NCBI RefSeq assembly: GCF_000799715.1
Contig: NZ_JUHG01000013.1
Span: 868,001 to 932,000 of the forward strand
Length of the DNA: 64,000 nt
From: Martinezella rhizogenes
GTDB taxonomy: Bacteria > Pseudomonadota > Alphaproteobacteria > Rhizobiales > Rhizobiaceae
Direction of reading: 5' to 3'
The notes under the pieces were generated by a model. That model did no database searches and was not told the origin of the DNA. It saw only the letters and a list, made by a program, of their open reading frames with translations. Below are positions 41,667 to 50,465 of this stretch, in pieces; the first letter of the stretch is position 1, and each line of letters starts with the position of its first letter. A program made the position numbers and the translations under genes.

Positions 41667-42737
41667 ATGAGCAGCAAGTCCGAATTTCTCTGGTATATCC
41701 CGAACGACGTGAAAGCCGGCCACCGAGGCGATTCCACCGTCGAAAACCACAATAGCCTAGAGACGTTGACCACCCATGCGAAGGCACTGGAGGAACACGG
41801 CTGGAAAGGCGCGCTCATCGGCACTGGCTGGGGCCGGCCCGACACCTTCACCGTTGCGGCGGCGCTTATCGCGCGTACCACGACCTTCGAACCGCTCATC
41901 GCCGTCCGCCCAGGCTATTGGCGGCCGGCGAACTTCGCATCCGCCGCCGCCACGCTGGATCAGCTGAGCGGTGGTCGGGTGCGTGTCAACATCGTGTCGG
42001 GGCAGGATAACCTTGCTGCATACGGCGACAGCGAGGGCGATCAGGCGCACCGCTATGCCCGCACCAAGGAGTTCATGCGGCTGGTTCGCAGACTATGGAC
42101 CAAGGAGAACGTCACTTATGCAGGCGAGCATTTCCGGGTCACCGAATCCACCGTGGCGCCGCGCATCGAGGCTCGCGGAAGCCGTCTGCACCCCAAGCTC
42201 TATTTTGGTGGCGCCTCCGAGGCGGCCGAACGGGTTTCCGCCACCGAGGCCGATGTCCAGCTCTTCTGGGGCGAACCACTCGACGGTGTCCGAGGACGGA
42301 TCGAGCGGCTCAAGGCGCTGAGCAAGGAACTGGACCGCGACCTCCCACCCCTGGAGTTCGGATTGCGGATCACGACACTCGTGCGCGACACAACGGAACA
42401 GGCCTGGGCTGACGCCGAGGCGAAGGTCGCCGAGATGGCCAAGAGCAAGGGCGCCGGCTGGAACGACCACCGGCAGTCCGTCGCGGTTGGCCAGCGGCGG
42501 TTGCTTGATCTGCACGAGCGCGGCGATGTCCTCGACGACAACCTCTATACCGCACCGGGCAAATTCGGCGGCGGCGGCGCCGGCACGACATGGCTAGTGG
42601 GTTCAGCCGACGACGTCGCCCGTTCGCTGCGCAAGTATCAGGATCTGGGCATCACGCATTTCGTACTTTCCGACACGCCATATCTGTCCGAGATCAAACG
42701 GCAGGGCAATCAACTGCTTCCGCTGTTGCGCGGTTAG
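41667..42737 (+). CDS. FMNH2-dependent alkanesulfonate-type monooxygenase (SsuD-like)
   Basis: 356 residues of the luciferase fold: FLWYIPNDVKAGHRGD, GALIGTGWGRPDTFTVAAAL, PLIAVRPGYWRPANFASAAA, DQLSGGRVRVNIVSGQD and LYFGGASEAAERV. SsuD desulfonates alkanesulfonates to aldehydes and sulfite with reduced FMN from SsuE. No ssuE lies adjacent; a Ssu/Tau-type ABC transporter is at 52195-54889. Co-directional with the cyclase gene. Confidence 0.87.
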   Translation: MSSKSEFLWYIPNDVKAGHRGDSTVENHNSLETLTTHAKALEEHGWKGALIGTGWGRPDTFTVAAALIARTTTFEPLIAVRPGYWRPANFASAAATLDQLSGGRVRVNIVSGQDNLAAYGDSEGDQAHRYARTKEFMRLVRRLWTKENVTYAGEHFRVTESTVAPRIEARGSRLHPKLYFGGASEAAERVSATEADVQLFWGEPLDGVRGRIERLKALSKELDRDLPPLEFGLRITTLVRDTTEQAWADAEAKVAEMAKSKGAGWNDHRQSVAVGQRRLLDLHERGDVLDDNLYTAPGKFGGGGAGTTWLVGSADDVARSLRKYQDLGITHFVLSDTPYLSEIKRQGNQLLPLLRG

Positions 42738-42753
42738 GGCCGGAGCATTCTGC

Positions 42754-42776
42754 CGCCATAGCGTTTCTCTATGGCG
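42754..42776 (+). terminator. Hairpin after the SsuD-like gene
   Basis: CGCCATAG (42754-42761) pairs with CTATGGCG (42769-42776), 7-nt loop, 16 nt after the stop. The T-run is weak. Confidence 0.45.
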
Positions 42777-42904
42777 AGTTGTCACAACAACACGCGGACG
42801 TTCGGCGTCAATTCCACGCATCGACAGCCTCTTTCGAGCTGAGGAAGTCGCCAACTCCATGCCAGCATATCGGTGCGGGCAGATGTCTGACCGCACCAGA
42901 TCGG

Positions 42905-43846
42905 TCAGCGGCTGATCGTCGCTTTCAGCGCGGCGATGGATGACTGAATGCCCGCCTCGGTGGACATGGTGAAATCTTCCATCTCGAGGCTGACCCAGTC
43001 GTTGTAGCCGACCATGCGCACGACCGAGAAGAACTCCTTCCACCATTGCAGGTCGTGGCCCGCGCCCACGGCGACGTAGTTCCATGTGCGGTTTGCCACA
43101 TCGGTCACGTCCTTGAGTTCGAGCAGGCCGTTGACGTCGGCAAGCCCGCGTTCGATGCGCGTGTCCTTGCCGTGGCAATGATGGATCGCACTCCCGAGCG
43201 CGCGGGCCGATGCGATCGGATCCGCGCCCATCCACATCAGATGCGACGGATCAAGGTTCATGCCCACCTTCGGACCGACCTCGTTGCGCAGGCGGAACAG
43301 GGTTTCGGGATTCCACACCAGCATCGCCGAGAAGTTTTCGAGCGCGATTTTCTCGACGCCCGTTTCATCGGCAAGCCTCACGAGATCATACCACAAGGGG
43401 AAGGCGCGCTCCTCCCACTGGTAGCGGTCACGCTCCGGCATCTCGTTGGGCCAGCTTTTGGTGTAAACGAGCCAGTTGGGCACCATGTCGCCGGGCGCCG
43501 CCTCCGGCAGGCCGGACATGGTGACGATTGTCTTCACCCCGATCTCGCCGGCGAGACGAATGGTCTCTTCCATTTCCTTGCGGTGACGCTTGCCCATGTC
43601 GCCCGGATCAAGCGGATTGGCCGAGCAGTTCAGCGCGGCGATCTCCAGCCCCCGAGCCTCGATTTCCCTAAGCTTGGTCCTGAGAATGCCCTTGTCCGCC
43701 AGAAGTTCATCAGCGCGGAAATGCGGGCCACTGGACCAGCCACCGCCGGTCATTTCGACGCCTTCGACGCCAAGTTCGACGCATTTGTCCAGCATGTCCG
43801 TGAAGGACAGATTTCCCATCACGTCGGTGCAGATTGAAAGTCTCAT
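42905..43846 (-). CDS. Sugar phosphate isomerase/epimerase-like TIM barrel (xylose isomerase-like)
   Basis: 313 residues, AP endonuclease 2/xylose isomerase-like barrel. Metal-ligand segments: IALENFSAMLVWNPETLF, VGMNLDPSHLMWMGADP, AIHHCHGKDTRIE and WVSLEMEDFTMS. These proteins usually epimerise or isomerise (keto)sugars or cyclitols. Last gene of the leftward sugar operon, following the Gfo/Idh/MocA gene with a hairpin between them. Confidence 0.87.
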   Translation of the reverse strand: MRLSICTDVMGNLSFTDMLDKCVELGVEGVEMTGGGWSSGPHFRADELLADKGILRTKLREIEARGLEIAALNCSANPLDPGDMGKRHRKEMEETIRLAGEIGVKTIVTMSGLPEAAPGDMVPNWLVYTKSWPNEMPERDRYQWEERAFPLWYDLVRLADETGVEKIALENFSAMLVWNPETLFRLRNEVGPKVGMNLDPSHLMWMGADPIASARALGSAIHHCHGKDTRIERGLADVNGLLELKDVTDVANRTWNYVAVGAGHDLQWWKEFFSVVRMVGYNDWVSLEMEDFTMSTEAGIQSSIAALKATISR

Positions 43847-43874
43847 CAGTTCATCTTTCCTGAAAGGAGGTATC

Positions 43875-43913
43875 GAGGCGCGCCGGGGGAGTAGGAGGAA
43901 ACCGGCGCGCCTC
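43875..43913 (-). promoter_or_regulatory. Intra-operon 12-bp hairpin
   Basis: GAGGCGCGCCGG (43875-43886) is the exact reverse complement of CCGGCGCGCCTC (43902-43913). It separates the dehydrogenase gene (stop at 43921) from the downstream isomerase gene and probably tunes mRNA stability or read-through. Confidence 0.55.
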
Positions 43914-43920
43914 TCCCGGG

Positions 43921-45093
43921 TTATTCGAAACGGACCCAGACGGAGCCTGCGTCAGCGGAGCGCACGCAGTTTTCCAGCCAGCGCACGCCGTCGGTGCCCG
44001 CCTTGATGCCCGGATAGTGATGATCCCTCAGGAAGGCGCCGTCGCCGCGCTTCTTCGCGTCGATAGCCTGCGCGATCCAGAGATAGATGTTCGACCAGCT
44101 GTCGCCGAGTCCTTCAGTGTGAAGGGCGCCCATGCGCTCATAGCGCAGGCTTTCGTCTTCGAGGTACGGCATGCCGTGATGAAGCACCTGCGGCGGCTGT
44201 CCCTGTACCTCATAGATCAGTTCGTTGGGCTGGGTATCGGTCCATTCGACCGAGGCCTTGGATCCGACGAAGCGGAACCTTTGGCTGGCCATGGAGCCGG
44301 CATTGACCGACGACACCCAAAGGCGGCCGACGGCGCCGTTGTCGTAGTGCGACAGCACGTAGGCATTGTCCTCAAGCGGCGCACGCGATCTGATGAAAGA
44401 CTGGCGGTCGCAGAGGAGTTTCTCGATCTTCATATGCGGCAGCACGATCTGCGACATGTAGTAGATATGCGTTCCGATATCGCCGAGAACGAAGGTCGGA
44501 CCCGATGTTGCCGGATTGGTTCGCCACTTCTGCGCGTCGGATGCATTGGCATCGTCGCCCGAGCTGAAACCATGCGTATACTGCATGTCGACGATACGGA
44601 TGTCGCCGAGGATCCCCTTCTTGACCATCGCCGCCATCTGATGAAGCAGCGGATGACCGGAAAAACCATAGGTCACGCCGACGATCAGCCCCTTTTCTTC
44701 CGCCAGCTTGGCGATTTCGTCGCATTCGGCCACGGTGAAGAACAGCGGCTTTTCGCAGATCACATGAAGGCCGGCTTCAAGGCACGCCTTGGTGATTTCA
44801 TAATGGGTGAAATTGGGCGTCGCGATGGAAACCACTTCCACGCCATCCGGGCGCTGGCTTTCCGCGGCGATGAGGGCCTTGTAGTCGTCATAGCAACGCT
44901 CGGGCGTAACGCCGAGCTTCACGCCGAAATCGCGGCCACGCGCGACGGCGAGGTCGAAAGCACCGCAGATGAGCTGATAGCTGCCATCCCGCAATGCGCC
45001 GGTGCGGTGCTTGTAGCCCACCTGCCCGGTGCGACCGCCGCCAACCATGCCCCACCGAAGAGGACGGTCGATAAGTCTTTCTCCGTTAATCAT
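43921..45093 (-). CDS. Gfo/Idh/MocA family dehydrogenase
   Basis: 390 residues from ATG at 45093 (AAAGG-type site). The Rossmann start RWGMVGGGRTGQVGYKHRTG, the EKP motif LHVICEKPLFFTVAECDEIA, GVTYGFSGHPLLHQM and DIGTHIYYMSQ are diagnostic. These NAD(P) enzymes oxidise a sugar, cyclitol or glycoside hydroxyl to a keto group. Paired with two isomerase/epimerase-like barrels, it suggests a keto-sugar or inositol-type catabolic route. Confidence 0.9.
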   Translation of the reverse strand: MINGERLIDRPLRWGMVGGGRTGQVGYKHRTGALRDGSYQLICGAFDLAVARGRDFGVKLGVTPERCYDDYKALIAAESQRPDGVEVVSIATPNFTHYEITKACLEAGLHVICEKPLFFTVAECDEIAKLAEEKGLIVGVTYGFSGHPLLHQMAAMVKKGILGDIRIVDMQYTHGFSSGDDANASDAQKWRTNPATSGPTFVLGDIGTHIYYMSQIVLPHMKIEKLLCDRQSFIRSRAPLEDNAYVLSHYDNGAVGRLWVSSVNAGSMASQRFRFVGSKASVEWTDTQPNELIYEVQGQPPQVLHHGMPYLEDESLRYERMGALHTEGLGDSWSNIYLWIAQAIDAKKRGDGAFLRDHHYPGIKAGTDGVRWLENCVRSADAGSVWVRFE

Positions 45094-45229
45094 TTTCGAG
45101 CCTTTCAGAATGCTTGTTTGTTGGTGTTTGAGAAATGTTCGCCACGGCGCGCGTTCGGGAAAGCCGCTCTTCCGTCGACGGGCATCCTTTGACCGATCAT
45201 GCCCGTTGCGAGAGCGTCGGCTCCAAGGG

Positions 45230-46135
45230 TCATTTCGCGCCCCAGTGCTTGTCGATATATTCCTGCATCTTGCCGCGCATGAACTTGCCGGAATGGTCTG
45301 CCCGTTCCTCCCAGGCAAAGACACAGGCGGTCATGATGCCGTCGAAGCCGATCTCGGCGAGCGTTCCGAAGAAATCGTCCCAGGGCACTTCGCCCTGCCC
45401 GATGTCCAGATGCTGGTGAACGCGGGCCATCGAGCCGGGGGGATTGACGATGTAGCGCAGGCCCGAGGATGCCTTGTGGTTAAAGGTGTCGCCGACATGG
45501 ACATGGGCGAGGACGTCCTTAGCTTCCCGCAGCATAGCCTTGGTGTCGTCGCCGAAGTAGAAGGTGTGGGGCGCGCAGTAGAGGAACTTGAAGTTCTTCG
45601 AATTGACCGTGCGGATGATGTCGAGCGCGGGCTGGAGGGTCTCGCACCAATCTTCCGGATGGGGTTCGACATGAAGGTTGATGCCTTCCTTCTCGAAGAT
45701 CGGCACCAGTTCCTCCATGGAGCGCCACCAGGCATCTTCACATGTCTCGATCATCGAGCCGGTGTGGCAGCAATAGCAGGAACCCTTGTCGGGATGGGGT
45801 CCGCGACCGAACTCCGAGTTCATGGTGTCGACGCCCAACTCGACGCAGATCTCGATCGCGCGCTTCCAATGCTTGACCGCCGCCTGCCGTTCGACCTCGT
45901 CGTTCGACGCCCAGCGATACATCGGAAGCAGCGAGGCTATTCCGACATTTGCATCGGAGAGCGCTTTCTTGAAGGACTTGATGCGGCCGGGAAAGACACG
46001 GGGAGCCTTGAACCACTCGAGGAAGTCCCCCCGCGGGCTCAATTCCATCCATTCATATCCAAGCTCGGCCACCTTTGAGGGCAGCGCATCGAGCGAGAGA
46101 TGGCGATGCATGAAGGGGTCGATTGCGATTTTCAT
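45230..46135 (-). CDS. Sugar phosphate isomerase/epimerase-like TIM barrel
   Basis: 301 residues of the xylose isomerase-like barrel: MKIAIDPFMHRHLSLDALPS, ELGVDTMNSEFGRGPHPDKG, INLHVEPHPEDWCETLQP, FLYCAPHTFYFGDD, VLAHVHVGDTFNHKASSGLR. The His/Glu/Asp metal-site positions look intact. The N-terminal part differs clearly from the barrel at 42905, so the two are not recent duplicates. Leftward operon with the ABC transporter. Confidence 0.87.
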   Translation of the reverse strand: MKIAIDPFMHRHLSLDALPSKVAELGYEWMELSPRGDFLEWFKAPRVFPGRIKSFKKALSDANVGIASLLPMYRWASNDEVERQAAVKHWKRAIEICVELGVDTMNSEFGRGPHPDKGSCYCCHTGSMIETCEDAWWRSMEELVPIFEKEGINLHVEPHPEDWCETLQPALDIIRTVNSKNFKFLYCAPHTFYFGDDTKAMLREAKDVLAHVHVGDTFNHKASSGLRYIVNPPGSMARVHQHLDIGQGEVPWDDFFGTLAEIGFDGIMTACVFAWEERADHSGKFMRGKMQEYIDKHWGAK

Positions 46136-46237
46136 TTCTGGTCACCCGTCTAAGAGTTGTTTGGCTGGGCCACCCGAACATCGGATGACAGTGGTTCGGA
46201 TGCCGCGATCCACAACGGCACCCGCTTGAAAGAGCCG

Positions 46238-47026
46238 CTATCCGGCGGAATGAGCCTGGATCTCGGCTTCCAGCTCCGCCATCGCCTCGCCGCCAGCCAT
46301 GAGATCGGTGATTTCCTCGCGGGTCCGTTCGCCCTTTCGGAAATCCGCCGCCTTGGCGCCCTTGATCAGCACCGCGAAATGGTCGCCGACCGTCATGGCG
46401 TGGATGACGTTGTGGGTGATGAAGATCACAGCGAGACCGCGGCGGCGCGCTTCGAGCACGATGCGCAGAACATGCGCCGCCTCCTTGACGCCGAGTGCTG
46501 CCGTTGGCTCGTCGAGGATCAGCACCCGGGCTCCGAAGTGGACGGCGCGCGCGATCGCCAGCGATTGCCGCTCGCCGCCGGACAGGCCGCCGATGAGACG
46601 GTCACCGTCGTCGATCCGGGTAATGCCGAACTCCCGGACGGCTTTCACGGCAACGTCGTTCGCGGTCTTGCGGTCGTAGACCTTGAATGGTCCGAAGCCT
46701 TTTGTCGGCTCGCGACCGACGAAGAACGAGCGACCAATGCTCATGAGAGGAAATGTGCCGCCGAACTGGTGGACGGTCGCGATACCGAGATCCGCCGCCT
46801 CGCGCGGGTTGCTGAAGGTGATCGGCTGGCCGTCGAACTTCACGGTGCCCGTTGTCGGCTTGTAGACGCCGGCAAAGGTCTTGATGAGCGTGGACTTGCC
46901 GGCGCCGTTGTCCCCGAGAAGACAAAGCACCTCGCCGGGGTGGACCCTCAATGTGATGTCGTAAAGAACATCGATCGGGCCGAAGGATTTATTGACGTTT
47001 TCGAGCTCTAGGATCGGGGTTGCCAT
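46238..47026 (-). CDS. Sugar ABC transporter ATP-binding protein (FrcA-like, single domain)
   Basis: 262 residues. Walker A GDNGAGKST, signature LSGGERQSLAIARAV, Walker B RVLILDEPTAALG and the H-loop ITHN. A single ABC domain (FrcA type) as opposed to the double RbsA type; it would act as a homodimer. It directly follows the permease gene (1 nt spacing). Confidence 0.92.
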   Translation of the reverse strand: MATPILELENVNKSFGPIDVLYDITLRVHPGEVLCLLGDNGAGKSTLIKTFAGVYKPTTGTVKFDGQPITFSNPREAADLGIATVHQFGGTFPLMSIGRSFFVGREPTKGFGPFKVYDRKTANDVAVKAVREFGITRIDDGDRLIGGLSGGERQSLAIARAVHFGARVLILDEPTAALGVKEAAHVLRIVLEARRRGLAVIFITHNVIHAMTVGDHFAVLIKGAKAADFRKGERTREEITDLMAGGEAMAELEAEIQAHSAG

Positions 47027-47027
47027 C

Positions 47028-48035
47028 TCATAGCCCTCCCTTTTTTCTCTTCGGCGAATAGGTAAGCGCCATCTGACGGAAGGTGTTGTTCATGAGAACC
47101 GCGACCAGAAGCATCACGCCGATGATCAGGCTCGACCAGTTGCGGTCGAAGGATGTGAAATAGATGCCCTGGTTGACCACGGCGAAGGTGATGGTTCCGA
47201 AGAAGATTCCAATCACCGACCCGAACCCTCCCGTCAGCAGCACGCCGCCGACGACGACCGAAATGATCGCATTGAAGATGAAGGTCATGCCGCCCGACAC
47301 TTGGGCCGAATTGAACAGGATGGCCTGACACATGCCGACGAACGAGGCGCCGGTTGCTGAGAGGACGAAGAGGATCACGGTCAGCTTGGTTGTCGGAATA
47401 CCGGCATTGCGCGCGCTGATCCTGTCGCCTCCCATGGCGAAAACCCAGTTGCCATAAGGGGAATAGTGCATGAGGAAGACGAAGAACGCGGTGATCGCCA
47501 GCCACCAAAGGATGATCACCTGGAAGGAGCCGCCCAGGAACTGACCGAAGACGAACTTGGCCCAGGGAGCCGCCGTCAGCGCCACGCTGGTTGTCCCGGT
47601 CACGAGTACCGAGAAGCCAAGCATCAGGCCCTGGACCGCAAAGAGTGTACCAAGCGTCACGATCAGCGACGGAACGGCCGTTCGCACGACCAGCAGACCG
47701 TTGACCAGTCCGACGACGATGCCGAAGGCAATAGAGCCAAGCATCCCGACCCAGATCGGCAATCCGTAATGCCCCGACACCACGGCGACGATCATGGATC
47801 CCGCGGGGATCATCGCGCCGATGGAAATGTCGAGTTCGCCGGCGATCATCAGCAGCCCGATCGGGAGCGCGACGATACCCAGGTTGGCGGCGACATTGAG
47901 CCAGCTCGCCGCCCCCGCCGGCTCCAAGAATTTCGTACTGCCGAAGACGACGAAGAACACGAGAACGCCGATGAGGCCGAGGAAGGCGCCTGCCTCCGGT
48001 CGGCGCAGGAGACTGCCAAATGATAGGTTGTTCAT
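47028..48035 (-). CDS. Sugar ABC transporter permease (RbsC/FrcC-like)
   Basis: 335 residues, about nine hydrophobic helices. Family elements: GELDISIGAMIPAGSMIVAV, VVRTAVPSLIVTLGTLFAVQ, MGGDRISARNAGIPTTKLTV and GGVLLTGGFGSVIGIFFGTI. A BPD_transp_2 importer subunit. It is separated from the binding-protein gene by 115 nt with a hairpin. Confidence 0.92.
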   Translation of the reverse strand: MNNLSFGSLLRRPEAGAFLGLIGVLVFFVVFGSTKFLEPAGAASWLNVAANLGIVALPIGLLMIAGELDISIGAMIPAGSMIVAVVSGHYGLPIWVGMLGSIAFGIVVGLVNGLLVVRTAVPSLIVTLGTLFAVQGLMLGFSVLVTGTTSVALTAAPWAKFVFGQFLGGSFQVIILWWLAITAFFVFLMHYSPYGNWVFAMGGDRISARNAGIPTTKLTVILFVLSATGASFVGMCQAILFNSAQVSGGMTFIFNAIISVVVGGVLLTGGFGSVIGIFFGTITFAVVNQGIYFTSFDRNWSSLIIGVMLLVAVLMNNTFRQMALTYSPKRKKGGL

Positions 48036-48104
48036 GTACGTTACCCCAGTTTTGGGCGTGACTACGCAAACGCCGGATCAAGGATCCGATCGCTGGACTG
48101 AAAG

Positions 48105-48136
48105 CGTCCGGCCCGGGAAGAACCACCGGCCGGACG
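48105..48136 (-). promoter_or_regulatory. Hairpin between binding-protein and permease genes
   Basis: CGTCCGGCC (48105-48113) pairs with GGCCGGACG (48128-48136). A stem-loop at this point typically protects the upstream binding-protein mRNA so that it exceeds the permease. Confidence 0.55.
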
Positions 48137-48150
48137 TCACCGATTGAAGA

Positions 48151-49134
48151 TCAGCGTACGCCCTTGCCGACACCAGCCAGGGTCGCTTCGATGTTCGAAG
48201 CATCGACGATCCCGGGTCCGGTCAGGACCGGGGCGGTCGGAAGGTTCGTGCCGTAATCGATGTGGGACGCAAGGAGCGTGACGCCGAGCAGCGACTGCAG
48301 GTAGGGCTGCTGGTCGATGGCGAAGGTCTGCGAGCCGTCCTTGATCCTGGCGAGGCCCGAGCTGTTCAGATCGAAGGTACCGTGTGCCACTTTGCCGGCC
48401 TTGCCGGCCTGCTTGATACCGCTGGCACCCGCATCCGCGTCCGTCGCGCTGATGTTGATGACGCCGTCGATCGTGTCATCCTGAAGCAGCGTCGCCTTGA
48501 TCGCCTCGGCGATCGCGGTCTGGTCGCCAAAGCTCGTCGCCGGAAGCGGAAGCTGCTTACCAGCACCGCCCTTGGCGACGATACCGTCAATGACGCCCTT
48601 GCAACGGGCTTCCTGGTTGGCCGCGCCAGGCACGGTATTGACGCAGAGAACGTTCTTGCTTCCCTTGGAAGCGAAATATTCGCCCCCCGCCTTGCCGGCC
48701 GTATATTCGTCCGAGCCGACATAATTGATGGCGCCGAGTTCGCGTGCCTTGTCGATGCTGCCGGCGTTGATGAGAATAACCTTGATGCCGGCGGCAACCG
48801 CGGCCTTGATCGCCTCGTCTTCGGCTTCCGGCACCCAATCGGGAACGGCGATACCATTCACCCCCTGGCTGATGGCTGTACGGACGAGCTGTGCCGCGTC
48901 CGGTCCGAGATTGTCGTAGGTCTGAAGCTGAAGGTAGGTGACGGATCCGCCGTTCTTCCCCACCACGAGGGAGGCATCGTCGAGCCCCTTCTTGATGCGG
49001 CTCCAGAATTCGTCGTCAGTCTTGCCGCCGATGACGGCAATATTCGCCGCCATGGCTGAGGACGCCGCGACGACGCCGATTGCGAGTGCAGCACTCGTGA
49101 GCAGCCCATGCAGGGCACGCCGTGAAAATTTCAT
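48151..49134 (-). CDS. Sugar ABC transporter periplasmic binding protein (RbsB/FrcB-like)
   Basis: 327 residues from ATG at 49134 (GGGAGGAAA upstream). Signal peptide FSRRALHGLLTSAALAIGVV, ending ASSAMA. Peripla_BP_4 features: IAVIGGKTDDEFWSRIKKGL, GVNGIAVPDWVPEAEDEAIK and IKVILINAGS, then NYVGSDEYTAGKAGGEYF. First gene of the leftward sugar operon; divergent from a LacI regulator with candidate operators between them. Confidence 0.92.
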   Translation of the reverse strand: MKFSRRALHGLLTSAALAIGVVAASSAMAANIAVIGGKTDDEFWSRIKKGLDDASLVVGKNGGSVTYLQLQTYDNLGPDAAQLVRTAISQGVNGIAVPDWVPEAEDEAIKAAVAAGIKVILINAGSIDKARELGAINYVGSDEYTAGKAGGEYFASKGSKNVLCVNTVPGAANQEARCKGVIDGIVAKGGAGKQLPLPATSFGDQTAIAEAIKATLLQDDTIDGVINISATDADAGASGIKQAGKAGKVAHGTFDLNSSGLARIKDGSQTFAIDQQPYLQSLLGVTLLASHIDYGTNLPTAPVLTGPGIVDASNIEATLAGVGKGVR

Positions 49135-49236
49135 CTGATTTCCTCCCAGCGATCTCACCGTGGATCTCTCCTCCGTCCTCGGCGTCGCAGAAATGACCTA
49201 GCAGACACGGCATTGGCGTGGAATATATCTTGCGCT

Positions 49237-49260
49237 GAAATGATATTTTTGTATCATTTC
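49237..49260. promoter_or_regulatory. Palindromic operator candidate for the LacI regulator
   Basis: GAAATGATA (49237-49245) and TATCATTTC (49252-49260) form a perfect 9-bp inverted repeat with a 6-nt spacer. A second, weaker dyad (AAATGAGATATTTTATTT) lies at 49272-49290, just before the regulator ATG. Placement in the divergent region fits autoregulation plus control of the transporter. Confidence 0.6.
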
Positions 49261-49290
49261 GTCTCAACTCTAAATGAGATATTTTATTTC

Positions 49291-50328
49291 ATGAAAAAAC
49301 GTCCCACCATCGCCATGCTGGCCGAATTGTCCGGCGTCAGTATCTCGACCGTGAATCGGATCATGGGAGGATCCGGATCGGTGCGGGCGGAGACGATCCA
49401 GAGGGTTCAGAACGCTGCGGAGGAGCTCGGCTTCTACGGCCTTGGTGTCATCGAGGGTCGCAAGCAGGATGCCATTCCGAGCTATCGTTTCGGGTTCCTG
49501 CTGCAGCAGTCGACGCGCGATCTCTACCAGCTGTTCGCCGCAAAGATCGTCGAGGCCGCTGCACGACGTCACAACGAGAAAATCGAAGCTGTGATCGACT
49601 TCGTCGACATCCTCGAGCCGCAGAACATCGCCGATCGGCTTGAGGCTCTCGGGAAGCGCTGTGACGCGATGGCCGTCGTGGCCGGAGACCATCCCCTGAT
49701 CGGCCAGACAATCCAGTCTCTCAAGTCTCGGGGCAAGCCCGTCGTGGCCTATATTACCGACCAGTCGGCCTCCGCGCGCGCAGGCTACGTGGGCACGGAC
49801 AACTGGAAGCTCGGGCGGACGGCCGCCTGGTTTCTCGCACAGATGACACCGGATGCGGGGCGCCTCGCGGTGTTCATCGGAAATCATCGCTATCAATGTC
49901 AGGATATAAACGACGCGAGCTTCCGATCCTACATCCGCGAACATGCACCGCATCTTCGGATCGACGATAGCCGGCCCACGCACGAGGAGCCACAGGAAGC
50001 CTATCGCATGGTCAGCGAACTCCTGTCCGAGCTCAACGATCTCAGAGGCATCTTCATCATTGGAGGCGGCATATCCGGCGTCTTGCGCGCTGTTCGCGAC
50101 GCTCCCGAGGAGAAAAGCAGGAATGTCCGCATTATCTGCCGCGACATTGGCCCGGAAACGCGAAAGGGGCTATCCGAAGGCCTGATCACCGCAGCGCTAT
50201 GCCATCCACTCGAGCAGACCTCCGATGCTCTGATCGCCACGATGCTCGCCGGCTTGGACAATCGCAGCAGCACGACGATCCTGCAGCGCGTGGTTCCCTT
50301 CGAAATCATCACGCCTGAAAGTATCTGA
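49291..50328 (+). CDS. LacI family transcriptional regulator
   Basis: 345 residues from ATG at 49291. LacI helix-turn-helix TIAMLAELSGVSISTVNRIM with the hinge region RVQNAAEELGFYGLGVIEGR, then a periplasmic-binding-protein-like sensor (YRFGFLLQQSTRDLYQLFAA, GYVGTDNWKLGRTAAWFLAQ). Divergent from the sugar ABC operon, so the likely regulator of it. The sensor resembles those for sugars or cyclitols. Confidence 0.92.
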   Translation: MKKRPTIAMLAELSGVSISTVNRIMGGSGSVRAETIQRVQNAAEELGFYGLGVIEGRKQDAIPSYRFGFLLQQSTRDLYQLFAAKIVEAAARRHNEKIEAVIDFVDILEPQNIADRLEALGKRCDAMAVVAGDHPLIGQTIQSLKSRGKPVVAYITDQSASARAGYVGTDNWKLGRTAAWFLAQMTPDAGRLAVFIGNHRYQCQDINDASFRSYIREHAPHLRIDDSRPTHEEPQEAYRMVSELLSELNDLRGIFIIGGGISGVLRAVRDAPEEKSRNVRIICRDIGPETRKGLSEGLITAALCHPLEQTSDALIATMLAGLDNRSSTTILQRVVPFEIITPESI

Positions 50329-50465
50329 AGCATTCGAACAAGGCTCGATCCCTGAGATACTGTTCCATCAATATCTGCCGAACAAAGCTGGATCAAAGGC
50401 TGCCTACCATCAGGCACGCCGTGATCGTAAACAGCCGACTATTTCCCTAATCGTTGCCTACCACG

